From assembly GCA_034509735.1 (NCBI GenBank), contig JACGWO010000004.1, positions 10,831,395 to 10,895,394 of the forward strand: 64,000 nucleotides of DNA. Reading direction: 5' to 3'. This DNA comes from Sesamum alatum. Taxonomy: Eukaryota; Streptophyta; Magnoliopsida; Lamiales; Pedaliaceae. The position numbers and the translations under genes were made by a program. Under the pieces are notes generated by a model. That model saw nothing but the letters and a program-made list of their open reading frames with translations, was not told the origin of the DNA and made no database searches. Each line of letters opens with the position of its first letter. Position 1 is the stretch's first letter. Of this stretch, positions 34,592 to 45,670 are shown in pieces.

Positions 34592-34925
34592 TGCTGGTTC
34601 TTGTTGATTGTTGATTATTGTTGACTGTTGATTGCTTCTTTTGGGGCTGACTTGCTGTTATTTCCCCTTGTTGTTCCGGCTTGTTGCCGTGATTGCTCTG
34701 TTCTTTTGTTTCATTTGCCAGTGATTCCGATTTGGAATGGCATGTTGCTTGTGGTTCCTCTTTTGCCCTTGATGGGATTGGCTTGTAGTTGTTGCTTTGT
34801 GCCCAGGATCGCTGAACCTCTGTTGCCTTCCTGGAAGCACTCTCCGGACAGGGCGGTTTTTGCCTTTGTCATTGTTGTAATCACTCCTTTTATTTATGAA
34901 ATTTACATTTACCTAAAAAAAAAAA
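34592..34925 (+). other. LINE 3' UTR and A tail (copy 2)
   Basis: T/G-rich sequence with repeated ttgttgattgttg-like words, ending in tttatgaaatttacatttac and then A residues. LINE copies 1 and 3 end with the same last ~30 bases, which is probably the 3' signal recognised by the family's reverse transcriptase. Confidence 0.7.
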
Positions 34926-37387
34926 GATGGAGTCCTAGTCATATAATCGAAGAGTGGCATTAATATTGACTATTATAGCCAATACGAATATATATATAGC
35001 AAAAAATGATTCATCTATCAGTCAATGATAAGGACTGAAAGCACAAGATGTGTCCTACGATTGTGTTGAGTATCAGGCATGTATACGGACGTACGATTGA
35101 TTATGAAGGTTCTCCAAGCCCTCGATATGGGAAATATAAAAGTGTATTAGTGTCTAAACTTGTTTAAAAGAGTTTGTCGTTGCGCAAAGGTACAAAGCTG
35201 AGTCCATGGCTCAAAAGAGTCTTCTAGATGTAGTCCTACTGCACTTTTATGTTGAATAAGATGGAGTCCTAGTTATATAATCAAAGACTGGATTTAATAT
35301 TGATTATTAGAGTCAATACGAATATATTTACAGCCAAAAATGAGTCATCTATCAGTCAATGATAAGGACTGAAACACAAGGTGTTTCCTACGACTATGTT
35401 GAGTATTAGGCATGTATCTGGACGTACGATTGATTACGAAGGTTGACCAAGCCCTCGATATGGCAACGAAAAAAGAGGAATAAGTGTCTAAATTTGTTTA
35501 AAGGAGTTTGTCGTTGTGCAAAGGTACAAAGCCGAGTCCATGGCTCAAAAAAAGTGTTTTATATGTAGTCATAGTGCATTTAATGTTGAATAACATGGAG
35601 TCCTAGTCATATAATCGAAGAGTGGCTTTAATATTGATTATTAGAGTCAATACGAATATATTTATAGCAAAAAATGAGTCATCTATCAGTCAATAATAAG
35701 GACTGAAAGCACAAGGTGTGTCCTACGATTGTGTTTGAGTAATAGGCATGTATCCGGACGTACGATTGATTATGAAGGTTCTCCAAGCCCTCGACATGGG
35801 AAAGATAAAAGTGCATTAGTGTCTAAACTTGTTTAAAGGAGTTTGTTGTTGCGCAAAGGTACAAAGCTGAGTCCATGGCTCAAAAGAGTGTTCTAGATGT
35901 AGTCCTAGTGCATTTTTATGTTGAATAAGATGGAGTCCTATTCATATAATCGAAGGGTGGCTTTAATATTATTGATTATTAGAGTCAATACGAATATATT
36001 TATAGCCAAAAATCAGTCATCTATCTGTCAATGATAAGGACTGAAAACAAAAGGTGATTCCTATGATTGTGTTGAGTATTAGGCATGTATCCGGATGTAC
36101 GATTGATTACCAAAGTTCTCCAAGCCCTCGATATGGCAAAGAGAAAAGTGCATTAGTGTTGACACTTGTTTAAAGGAGTTTGTCGTTGCGAAAAGGTACA
36201 AAACTGAGTCCATGGCTCGAAAGAGTGTTCTAAATATAGTCCTAGTGCATTTTATGTTGAATAAGATGGCGTCCTAGTCATATAATCCAAGAGTGGCTTT
36301 AATATTGATTATTAGAGTCAATATGAATATATTTTATAGCCAGAATGAGTCATCTATCAGTCAATAATAAAGACTGATAACACAAGGTGTTTCGTATGAT
36401 TGTGTTGAGTATTAGGCATGTATCCGGATGTACGATTGATTATGAATGTTCTCCAAGCCCTCGATATGGCAAAGATAAAAGTGCATTAGTGTCTAAATTT
36501 TTTTAAAGGAGTTTGTAGTTGTGCAAAGGTACAAAGCTGATTCCATGGCTTGAAAGAGTGTTCCAAATGTAGTCCTAGTGCATTTTTAAGTTGAATAAGA
36601 TGGAGTCCTAGTCGTATAATCGAAGAGTGGCTTTAATATTGATTATTAGAGTCAATACGAATATATTTATAGCAAAAAATGAGTCATCTATCAGTCAATT
36701 ATAAGGACTGAAAGCAAAAGGTGTTTCCTGCGATTGTGTTGAGTATTAGGCATGTATCCGGATATACGATTGATTATGAAGGTTCTCCAAGCCCTCGATA
36801 TAGCAAAGATAAAAGTGCATTAGTGTCTAAACTTGTTTAAAGGATTTTGTCGTTGAGCAAATGTACAAAAGTGTGTCCATGGCTCAAAAGAGTGTTCTAG
36901 ATGTAGTCCTAGTGCATTTTTATGTTGAATAAGATGGCGTCCTAGTCGTATAACTGAAGAGTGGCGTTGATATTGATTATTAGAGTCAATACGAATATAT
37001 TTATTGCCAAAAATGAGTCATCTATCAGTCAATTATAAGGACTGAAAGCAAAAGTGTTTCCTACGATTGTCTTGAGTATTAGGCATGTATCCAGTCGTAC
37101 GATTGATTATAAAGGTTCTCCAAGCCCTCGATATGGCAAAGATAAAAGTGCATTAGTGTCTAAACTTGTTTAAAGGATTTTGTCGTTGAGAAAAGGTACA
37201 AAGCTGACTCCATGGCTCGAAAGAGTGTTCTAAATGTAGTCCTAGTGCATTTTATGTTGAATAAGATGGCGTCCTAGTCGTATAACCGAAGAGTGGCTTT
37301 AATATTGATTATTAGAGTCAATACAAAATATATTTATAGCAAAAAATGAGTCATCTATCAGTCAATGATAAGGACTGAAAACACAAT
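34926..37387. repeat. Satellite array, block 4
   Basis: About 7.5 monomers. Its first two or three resemble those just before LINE copy 2: gtggcattaatattgactatta with tatatatatagc occurs at ~29560 and ~34960, and tatggcaacgaaaa followed by gaggaataag occurs at ~29727 and ~35458. The block ends at gaaaacacaat (37387), where the Harbinger element begins. Confidence 0.93.
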
Positions 37388-37411
37388 CATATTGTTTGGT
37401 TTCATTTTCTG
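37388..37411 (+). repeat. Left terminal inverted repeat of the Harbinger element
   Basis: Begins catattgtttggtttcattt. It matches the inverted right end (45344-45367) at 16 of 24 positions, with the best block at gtttgg. The outermost bases have diverged. Confidence 0.55.
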
Positions 37412-38021
37412 GGTGTTTTGTTTTGGGTTTTGGAGATAGAGAGAGAAAAAATAGAGATAAATAAGTGTGTGTTTGAAAAATGGTGTATGTTTGGGTTTGT
37501 TTTTGGAGATAGTTTAAAATAGCATAAAGAAGATGTTGTATGTATTGTGTTGTATATTTGGGGGACAAAAAACACTGTTCATTGTCACATCATGCCTTTT
37601 TGTTTGTATTTTAAATGTGTATATGTATATATTAATATTTAATTATTGTTAGGTGGGTATTAATAATTTAATTTATTAATGTTATTAAATTGTATTTTTT
37701 TTTGTCCATTTAATTATATTTTCATTTTATTAATAATAATTACTTGCACAAAGGTATTTTTTTCATTATCATGAATAATAATAATATGTTGATAAAATAA
37801 TATTATGTACATTAATCATTATCGTTTTAAAAATTATAGGGGATATTTAAAGTAAACATAGATGACTTTAATACAAACATTTGATGCAACCGAGTACGTC
37901 ATAATACAAAGGTTAGTTAATAATTAATTGTTAATTCCTTCAACACATTAGCCCATTGTTGTTTACATAATCACTGAATAGTAGTACACAAAAAATATAT
38001 ACATGCGTCCAACAACAACTC
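37412..38021. other. AT-rich left non-coding part of the Harbinger element
   Basis: About 600 bp downstream of the second Myb-like gene. It is T-rich at first, then rich in ttaataatttaatt-like words. No gene seen. Confidence 0.6.
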
Positions 38022-38950
38022 CTACGAGTGGTCAGAACGGCCCGACCGCGGTCCCCTCGGTGGCCTAGACCGCGCGGTACTGTCCCCTTCACTAGTGCTA
38101 TGTCCACCACGGTGGGACCGGAGTCCAAAGCGACGGATGTAATCCGTCCATGACCCAATCCCGCCAGTTCCGGACCCCATATCTAGGCTCCGTCGTTGGC
38201 CTACTGAAGCGGTCCGTCTCAATCTAGAGGGTTGATTTCCATGTGCTGACTGGTCATCTCCATGCCAACTTCCGACTTGGGTATGCGTTTGTAACGAAGG
38301 GACAGCGGAGTCTGAAATCACGATCGGATCGGCTCAATCGCCGGGTTGTATGCTGGGACCCGCAGAGTTGCTGTCCTCTCCTTGTGCGACACTGTGCCCC
38401 TCCCCAAAGTTGTGTCGTCTCCGCGCAGGGCCCCATACCTCCAGCATACTCGGATATAGTGGCTCTGGATATATGCGGTATCGACGGGCCAGAGGGTAAG
38501 CCTATTTTACCACATTTTTTGACACACAACAGTTGTTAATGCATACTGAACACAGTGCTTAAGATTGTTTGTAAGGTGAAAATGCATAGTCGTATAATTG
38601 ACATCACATACCTGTAAGATTTGTTGTTCCAAGTGGTCTGGTATCACTATCCACATTGTCCCACAGTCGAAGTCAACCCCATCTACCTGCGTGATCGCAT
38701 AGAAGGTCCGAAACCGCTCTTTGAACTCATAGAATTTAACGCGGATCTGCTCTCGGGTGTATGGATATCCGCCATGTCGGCGTAACGCACGGGACCAGTA
38801 TGCCATCTGGCCCTCCGCCACGTCGTCATCGGACATCGGCACCGCTGCATTTGCATCAAGGATCATCCACATAAAGCGGCGCTCTATCTCCAGCGTCCAG
38901 TGTGCCTCCTGTGGGAATCCAGCCATCTCCAAAATACGTTCGTACGACAT
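38022..38950 (-). pseudogene. Second Myb/SANT-like (trihelix) protein of the Harbinger element
   Basis: Two exons on the minus strand. Exon 1 (38950-38612) starts MSYERILEMAG; an in-frame ATG at 38974 is an alternative start. It holds a Myb_DNA-bind_3-like domain: HWTLEIERRFMWMILDA, then ALRRHGGYPYTREQIRVKF and a conserved FDCGTMWIVIPD. A 110-bp intron (38611-38502, donor cag|gtatgt, acceptor aaatag|gc) leads to exon 2 (38501-38022), which continues AYPLARRYRIYPEPLYPSML, the segment that normally follows the helix bundle in this family. A TGA at 38334-38336 interrupts exon 2; the frame then continues to the TAG at 38022-38024. Harbinger elements usually encode one Myb-like protein that helps the transposase bind DNA and enter the nucleus; this looks like a second, divergent one. 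The exon structure is inferred by eye. Confidence 0.65.
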
Positions 38951-39312
38951 GTCTGCATATAAGAATACATGCAATTACGATTTAGTGCAAAAAAAGCCGT
39001 GTGTGAAAGTGTACAAGCATAATTATGAAATACATAAGGTAAAAATATTGGATACAATCCAATTGTAAGTTATGAGTCTGAAATATAAAGCATCCAGTGT
39101 TTTCCTACATGGCCAACGTAATTAACAGCTTTTTGTTACAGTCTCCGATAAATGACACAACAATAATTTGCTCATCGACAACAGTTCATTAAGCAAACGA
39201 CGATCAAATTGGAGCGACCCCCTAGTTTGTTGCGCGATCTGCCCACATTTGCATCGCTATGCTGTCCCGGAATGCTCGTTGGGCTTCTACCTCGCCTACG
39301 TTTGGATGTCCC

Positions 39313-40614
39313 CTATGATAAAAATGCATCCATGTCTTGTGGAATGTCGTCTTCTGGTTCATTGAAGATGATATCGTCCTGACTGAACCTACGGATAAAG
39401 TTGTGCAATGCGCAACATGCAATAACTATGTCCACTTGATGCTCAAGGAAGTAGCTCGGCCCCACTGCAATATTGGAAAGCATTTCTTTAACACGCCGAA
39501 GCAGCGCTCTATGACATTGCGCAGCCGAGAATGGGCATGGTTGAACAAGTCTTGGGGGGTATGATACTGACGGCCCTGTCCCCTATACTCGGCTAGATGG
39601 TACCGAGTACCGCGATACGGCGCAAGGAAACATTAGTAGTTTGTGTAACCTGCGTCAACCAGGTAATACTTCCCTGCATGGTCGGCGTCGGACAAAAATT
39701 AATGAACGCATGTTTTATACTTTCTTAGATCATATGCGGAATTACATATTTACCTACCGATCGGAGGGAAAGGAAACGTCGGGTCCTGTGAAACAGCGCG
39801 GTCCAATACACGGGCATCGGCCGCACTACCTTCCCACCCAGCGTACACGTACGTGAAATTCATGTCAAAGTCACATATCGCCAACACGTTCTGCGCAAGT
39901 CGGTTCTTACGTGATCGATATCTGTTCTGGTCTGTCCGTGGGACCCATGCAGGTATTAGTGTCCCATCCATGGCACCAACGCAGTCCTGAGTATTTTGGC
40001 ATTAACTGGGTCAGAGTTCGGTATTACATAAGGCGCCCAGGCGATATTTAGTTAGGTTGTACCTTAAAGTATGGGAAGAAATCCGGGTTTGATGCAATTC
40101 TCTGGGGCGTGTCTGACCATGACGGCCGTGTGATCAACTCTGGGGCGAATGCGCATAATGCAGACAACACTCGATGGAACCTACGATTGATAGTCTCAAG
40201 TGAGTGTTGGAATCGTTCCATACTATCGCGTTGTCTTTTGTGCATCCCAACAGTCTGCAGAAAGATAGCCACCTCCTCGATCGAACTGACCCGTGAGGTT
40301 TGCCCGTGAGGCAGAAATCCCCTAACACTCAATGCATCGACGAGTGCATAGAAACACGGTTTGGTCATTCGTATGTTGTCATAGAACCTGCCTGCGTGTG
40401 GTGTCAATATAATCTCGGCAATCCAACCTTCCCCTTGCAAGGCAGAAGTGTTACGGGGCACATTATCACGAAACAACTCGGGACATATGAAGTCCCGAAA
40501 AATGTAGAATTCCTCTGGCACGTCAGATTCGTTACTGCCTGGTGAACCTGGCGTCCCTGGAGTTCCACTGGACAAGTCATTACCGTGGAAAGCTTCTTCG
40601 CTTGCGCTCGCCAT
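39313..40614 (-). pseudogene. Harbinger (PIF-like) DDE transposase pseudogene
   Basis: Would cut and rejoin the element's ends. Three exons inferred: 40614-40063 (MASASEEAFHG; helix region with IEEVAIFLQTVGMHKRQRDS and NPDFFPYFK), 39986-39758 (CVGAMDGTLIPAWV with the first Asp; GSAADARVLDRA with the second) and 39673-39313 (KYYLVDAGYTNY; FLAPYRGTRYHL; RNVIERCFGVLKKCFPIL with the Glu; CCALHNFIRRF). Introns: 40062-39987 (76 bp, aag|gtacaa...ctcag|gac) and 39757-39674 (84 bp, g|gtaggt...gcag|gg). About 380 residues, normal for the family. Two defects: a TAA at 39633-39635 in exon 3, right after YTNY, and a 1-bp loss near 39457 just after FPILQW that shifts the frame before PSYFLEHQVD. It sits between the two Myb-like genes on the same strand. 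Confidence 0.85.
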
Positions 40615-40827
40615 AGTGTGAAGCTAGACGGAGAAAAGTAGTCAATGCGCAGTGTAGATCAAGAGTAATTGGGGGACAAAGGCAATCCCAAATCGTCTAA
40701 AGGAAGCTAACATTTACGAACAATCACAAAGCTACACGATCATAGAACATGTGTTGGGAAAGAAAACATCGTTCGCAGGCATAATAAAACGTTACCAATA
40801 ACATACTACAGAGTGACAACACTATAT

Positions 40828-41847
40828 TCATTTTTGCAGTGAATATAACCACCGCAATTTGTTTAGGTCATCTAGACGGAGGAATATCGTGCGCGTGTTG
40901 TGGTTGTGGAAACGTTCAAGAGCGGTAGTGAAGATGTTGTCCGGCAGATCTTGGAACTTTGTTAACTCATCGACGCAACGCTCAATTTCAAAAGTCGCTT
41001 GGGGGCCGGCTCGATCAATTTTTCCCTGGAGTGACTCATTCAACTTGTCCATAGTTTCACACTTCTTCGACTGCAGCGTGCTCGCTCCGCGCCTACTGTG
41101 ACGCTTGCTGCCCGAAGGCGCGGAGACCGTATAGGTAGGCGGTGATCCGATATGCGATGACTGCGTTGCGGCTGTGTCCTCGTAATCGTCCCTTGATCGG
41201 CGGCCCCCTGAGCTCCCGGCGGTCATTTGATCATCATCTGCGGTGGCCCCAGTGTTGAATGCACGTGGTGGGTTTGCATTGGAACGTGCAATACCACCGT
41301 GCGCAGTGTTGCGAGCAAACATTTGAGTGCAAAGATCGAAGTGTGGTAGCCCGTGTTCAATTATTTTCTTTAACTCAGGGTTTTCCTATGGAAAGACAAA
41401 TTGAATGGAGCGGTCCAATCGTCAGGAACCCACACAAATAAGAGTAGACAACCTTGCCGTAATGAAGTACGTAAAGGTAATTTATATGTGTACCCGGTAA
41501 AGCTCATCCAAACGACCCGCGTCATCTGTTATTGTATTACGTTCCGAGTCCCAACCCCATCCAGTACCCCGATTTAAAATGTCGTTCATGAGCCGCCAAG
41601 CACGACGGAGACGGTTAAGTTTCCCTTTTAATTGATCGGTCGTAAACACATGGGAAGGATACATGGACGCGTTCATCCTCTCACATATACGAGTCCACAC
41701 AGACGGTGAGAACGTTGATGACTGAAGCCGGTTGCTGATAAACTCCTCGTGCATAAACTCAATGAACCTATGCTCCATAAACGACGACCAAACAATTTTG
41801 TCTGATCTTGGAACTTGCGTTGAACTTATGGGGCTTACAGGGTCCAT
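40828..41847 (-). CDS. First Myb/SANT-like (trihelix) protein of the Harbinger element
   Basis: Probable DNA-binding partner of the transposase. Exon 1 (41847-41494) starts MDPVSPISSTQVPRSDK and carries the Myb_DNA-bind_3 domain: three helices marked by VWSSFMEHRFIEFMHEEF, WTRICERMNA and LKGKLNRLRRAWRLMNDIL, followed by GTGWGWDSERNTITDD. A 108-bp intron (41493-41386, donor cgg|gtacac, acceptor ccatag|gaa) leads to exon 2 (41385-40828), which continues ENPELKKIIEHGLPHFDLC and then a low-complexity Ser/Asp-rich stretch and a helical C-terminus. About 300 residues with no stop visible, so this may be the only intact gene of the element. It lies 213 bp upstream of the transposase start, same strand. 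Splice sites are by eye. Confidence 0.72.
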
Positions 41848-43985
41848 CTTCGATTAATGTACTTAGGCTCGAATATTGTTATATATATACAAGAATTATT
41901 TTCACATCTGAACAAAAAGTAATTACTGTTTAGATCAAATAAACATTGAATTATGTTCACATCTACTTAGGTTTTATAGTGATTCTGTAAAGATTTTAAT
42001 CACAATCGTATTTTATTAAATACTCATTCAACGTGCATAATGTATTAACAACGCATGGAGTATTATAATTAAGAATTGAAGGCCACATAAATTTAAACTG
42101 AGAAAATTCATAGTGTAGTGTATTTTTTATTTATTAACTACCAAAAACAATTTCTTTTATGAAAATATACTATGAAAAATCGTATAACATTGAAAATATA
42201 CTTTCATATAACATTGGTGTTCTGAAGAATATTTTTTTATTCAAGTAATTGACATTAAATAAATAAGAGTAAATATTGTTTCTGTCATTTACTCAACTTT
42301 TGTTCAATTTTGACACAATCAAATTTATTTTTATGTAGCTATGTTCTTTTATGAGTAAAGTAAGCTATTATTTAAATTTGAACAAACAATTAACAATTCT
42401 TCTATTATTCTCATTATTATTTTAATATCTAAACTCTTTTATAAAGAATCTTAAGATTCAAAAATAAAAATCTTTTAGTAGTACTCTTCATTTCAGAGAG
42501 TATCTAATCAGAAAAGGTATGACTAATCATGCATTTGAATTATAAATCATCTTCCTAATATGTTTGAAATTATAATTATTTTTTTCTTTCAAGTAAACAG
42601 TTCTTTAGAAAGTACGCTAGAATTTTGCATATTATAAAATTGCTCTTTTTTTTTTTTTGAACTACAATCAGGTGGTTGACTTAATTTTTAAACACAACTT
42701 TAATTTTACAACAATATATTTTTATATTTGTAGTCTTCTCCATGAATTTTCATATTACTCTATTTAAGTTCGTTAGATTCTCTTTAACAATTAAAAGATA
42801 TAAATTACTTTAAAAAACAAATCAAATTCAACTCACAACAAAAAAGAATTTAGCAAAATTTTTGAAAAGGATATAATTTTTGAATGCTAATTTATTTGCC
42901 ACGTTACCTCATTCTTCTTTCCTTCTTAAAATCTTTTATTGGCAATTTTTTTTATTATCTTCATCCACTTTAGTTAATACAATAATTTTTTTTCTATTAT
43001 CCATTTTCTATCTTAATTTTGTGCCTTTTTCTTTTTGGCAACATACCACGAATTGAAATTTGCACAAGTTTTTATTATTAAATTTTGTGACTATATGTTT
43101 TCACCAAAATACATAATAAGGAATCTAATAATCTACTTGATTACTTATAAACTTATGTTAAAACTTGATGATTCTAAAGATTCACAGTATGCCAAAACTA
43201 ACCATATATTATAATTATTAATCAAATATCATATATTATAATTTTAGATAATAATAAAATATAATATCTTTTATTTATATATTTAATCTCCATACAAAAA
43301 CTAGCTTAATCAATAATTTAGTAATTTTGAATATTCTTTTTTAATCTCCTATACTTTTAATAATTATTTTGATATGAATCATATAAATTTTCTCTTATAT
43401 TCAATATTCATTTATAATCTCTTATACTTTTTAAAATTTACAAGTTCTATCTATTAACTTATACTTTTTTTATATCTATTTGTGAGTATATATTTTATAC
43501 CTAGATACATAATATGCAATCTAATAAATCTATTTTATTACTTATAAACTTATATCCCAATTTGATGATTCTAAAGACAACAATAATTCGCCTTTTTAAT
43601 GTGTATTTAATATACTGGTGATGGATGAAGGTGTACAGAAAAAAGAGTGCCCAAAATTCCTCTCAACCCCCCCTTCATCCTTACCCCTGAAACAAACCCC
43701 CAACCTAAACCACCTTGGTTATATACTTTCATGAGGTGAATGATCATATTAATATTTGTCTTTGGCAGTTTAACAAAAGCCTTTTAGTGTGTTATTATGG
43801 ACACCCTTACTGTGTTATTATGGACATTTACCGGAAGATAACATGGCAGAATACAGTGAAAATTTGATAAGTGTAAAAACAGCAACTGCATAAGCAACAG
43901 AGTAGAGCATTTCACAATAACAATAATACAAAATTAGGAAAACGATCAAACCAAACACGGCGTTTCATATGGACATATACAGCAG
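41848..43985. other. AT-rich non-coding segment of the Harbinger element
   Basis: About 2.1 kb upstream of the first Myb-like gene: very AT-rich, with many atttaattat/ttttat words and a C-rich patch near 43660-43700 (cccccccttcatcc, aaacaaacccccaacc). No coding frame, RNA gene or clear repeat unit seen. It may be promoter or spacer DNA, or an older insertion. Confidence 0.5.
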
Positions 43986-45343
43986 TTACGCACAAAGAAA
44001 ACCGATTAAAAGCAAACAGAGTACCTTAGTAACACAAAGAATGGAAAGCCGCAAACGCGATACGTCAGAAATGGAGCGCAAAAACAACAGATAATGCAAT
44101 CTACTATGAACGTATGAGACTTTCTTAGAACTCTCACGCCAATGCAAGCAAAGCATCCACACATACGGACTTATATAGACATACACATGAATGCCCTCAC
44201 TGCACCCTCACATGCGGAACAGGAACACTAAACAGTAGCCTAGATATGCAGAATCCACTAACCCTGAACCCATCACGTGCCCAAAGTAATAGCAATATCT
44301 GCTGACAAAGGCTGCAACTACATAATCAATGTGACCCAACGTACTGAAATTGATTGCAGAAATGAAAAATGTGTACATGTACAGAGCAATTTATGTGGAG
44401 GAATACAAAAGAGTGAAGAAAAGTAGTCATAGTACAACACTGTGCCGTATCAATAATATCAACGAATCCTGAAATTACAATATGTAAAAGAAACATATAC
44501 GAAAGTGCAACACAAAACAGTACCAACATCCGTTTTGATTGACTGAGTCGACTGGGCCAACTCAGCGGGTTGATTCGGTCGAGTTAGATCGGCGCGATGA
44601 CTAACCGAGTCAACTCGCCGTGCGCAGGGTTCCGCAGTCGTTTCCTCGCCGGAGAAGACGTTGCAGACGGCTCGCAAGCCGTCTGCAACTCGCCGTGCAC
44701 AGGGATTCCGCAGCCGCGGCCTCGCCGTGCGCAGGGATTCCGCAGCCGCGGCCTTGCCGTGCGCAGGCATTCCGCAGGTGCGTTCAACCACTGAATCGCC
44801 GCCGGTTCGCCGTGCCTGGATCTGAACATCCAGCGGCCGCCCCGACCAATCGCCGGCCACCACCTACACCAATCGAAAGCCCATCTCAGCCCGACCATTC
44901 CCAACCAACTGTGCTTCGTTGCCTCGAACTTCCACCGCGATTGAGTGGTTGAACGCGCCTTCCTCCGCATGCATCGTCTTCTCCGGCGCGTCGGCTGCGA
45001 TGACGGCACCTGCGACCGGAATCACCTTGCGCTGATGGATGTTTCGTCCACATCAAACTCCTCTACCGAAGATCCAATGAACGGCCTTCTCCGCCGCGTC
45101 GGCTGCGATGACGGCCGTTCATCGGACGGCCGGTAGCACCCTTCCACGGCGCCGTCACATCTGGTTCATTTGCTTTGGTATGAAATGCTGAGAGAATGTA
45201 AGGAGGTAGGGCAATTTCTTTTTTGGGCTCAGCAATGAGGTCACATGCATGGGGGATTGGACCAAAGGCTGGCCAAAACACCTAGTTAAGGTGTTTTGGG
45301 CAGCCAAAACATACATAATTGTTCGGCCCATCTCCGAGATGGG
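43986..45343. other. GC-shifted right segment of the Harbinger element with short repeats and hairpins
   Basis: From about 44520 to 45140 base composition changes sharply to GC-rich, with many CG dinucleotides, unlike the flanking DNA. It contains about three copies of a 32-bp repeat (44689-44784) and a degenerate one at 44611, a perfect 12-bp-arm inverted repeat (44661-44688), and a ~30-bp direct repeat containing gcgtcggctgcgatgacggc (near 44987 and 45094). Overlapping open frames on both strands have no recognisable domain. This could be captured host DNA, perhaps a CpG-rich gene start, but I cannot identify it. Confidence 0.5.
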
Positions 45344-45348
45344 CCGAA
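45273..45348. repeat. Two strong hairpins next to the right end of the Harbinger element
   Basis: 45273-45299 is an inverted repeat with 11-bp arms (ccaaaacacct / aggtgttttgg) and a 5-base loop. 45322-45348 has 13-bp arms (ttcggcccatctc / gagatgggccgaa) around one base. Both are perfect and lie within 95 bp of the element end, so they may be subterminal binding sites or structural elements. Confidence 0.75.
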
Positions 45349-45367
45349 AACGAGCCCAAACAGAGGG
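45344..45367 (-). repeat. Right terminal inverted repeat of the Harbinger element
   Basis: Read inward on the minus strand it starts ccctctgtttgggctcgttt, ungapped match to the left end at 16 of 24 positions. The following aat (45368-45370) equals 37385-37387 and is the likely target duplication. Confidence 0.55.
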
Positions 45368-45523
45368 AATATGTTTCCAACGATTGTGTTGAGTATTAGG
45401 CATGTATCCGGACGTACGATTGATTGTGAAGGTTCTCAAAGCCCTCGATATGGCAAAGATAAAAGTGCATTAGTATCAGAACTTGTTTAACGGAGTTTGT
45501 CGTTGCGCAAAGGTACAAAGGTG
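45368..45523. repeat. Short satellite remnant between Harbinger and LINE copy 3
   Basis: Half a monomer (tgtttccaacgattgtgttg onward) continuing the monomer split by the Harbinger element. Its last 15 bases, aaaggtacaaaggtg (45509-45523), are the left target duplication of LINE copy 3. The mutated words tatcagaacttg and acggag are local changes. Confidence 0.9.
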
Positions 45524-45670
45524 GGCTACGCGCACTGCCCTCTCTCTGAAAACACCATCACCTCCATTTTCAGCCATGCTGAAGAAGCTTTGGCCAAGGA
45601 ACCCTTTGATACCGGCGATGAGGGCGCCGGAAAAGACAATCAGCCGCCGGAGGAGGTTGAAGATGATCAT

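Larger units (their letters stand above)
30724..34925 (+). mobile_element. L1-type LINE (copy 2), 5'-truncated
   Basis: About 4.2 kb with the last part of ORF1, a broken ORF2 (endonuclease, reverse transcriptase, zf-RVT), a T/G-rich 3' UTR and an 11-A tail (34915-34925). The flanks agatgtagtcct (30712-30723) and agatggagtcct (34925-34936) match at 11 of 12 positions. They may be a target duplication with one mutation, or two similar segments that already exist within each monomer. Same subfamily as LINE copy 1, and more distant from copy 3. Confidence 0.92.
37388..45367 (-). mobile_element. PIF/Harbinger DNA transposon, about 8 kb
   Basis: Inserted in a satellite monomer between gaaaacacaat (ends 37387) and aatatgtttcc (starts 45368). 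Joining the flanks with one copy of aat restores a normal-length monomer, so aat is the likely 3-bp target duplication; known Harbinger elements usually show a 3-bp duplication, most often TTA/TAA. The first 24 bases and the inverted last 24 bases match at 16 positions without gaps, including gtttgg and ttttc, which I take as degenerate terminal inverted repeats. It carries, all on the minus strand, a Myb/SANT-like gene, a DDE transposase pseudogene and a second Myb/SANT-like gene. About 3.5 kb at the right end is non-coding. At least two of the three genes are broken, so it is not autonomous now. Confidence 0.82.

Noticed and set aside
43620..43740. Alternative right end of the Harbinger element near the C-rich patch (aaacaaacccccaacc)
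   Set aside because: It only loosely resembles the inverted left end, and no satellite follows it. The 45367 end has a better ungapped match, a clean satellite junction and a 3-bp duplication.
44459..45009. Overlapping open frames of 110-141 residues in the GC-rich part of the Harbinger element
   Set aside because: They occur on both strands and in several frames, as expected for high GC. Their content is arginine-rich low complexity and no family is recognisable.
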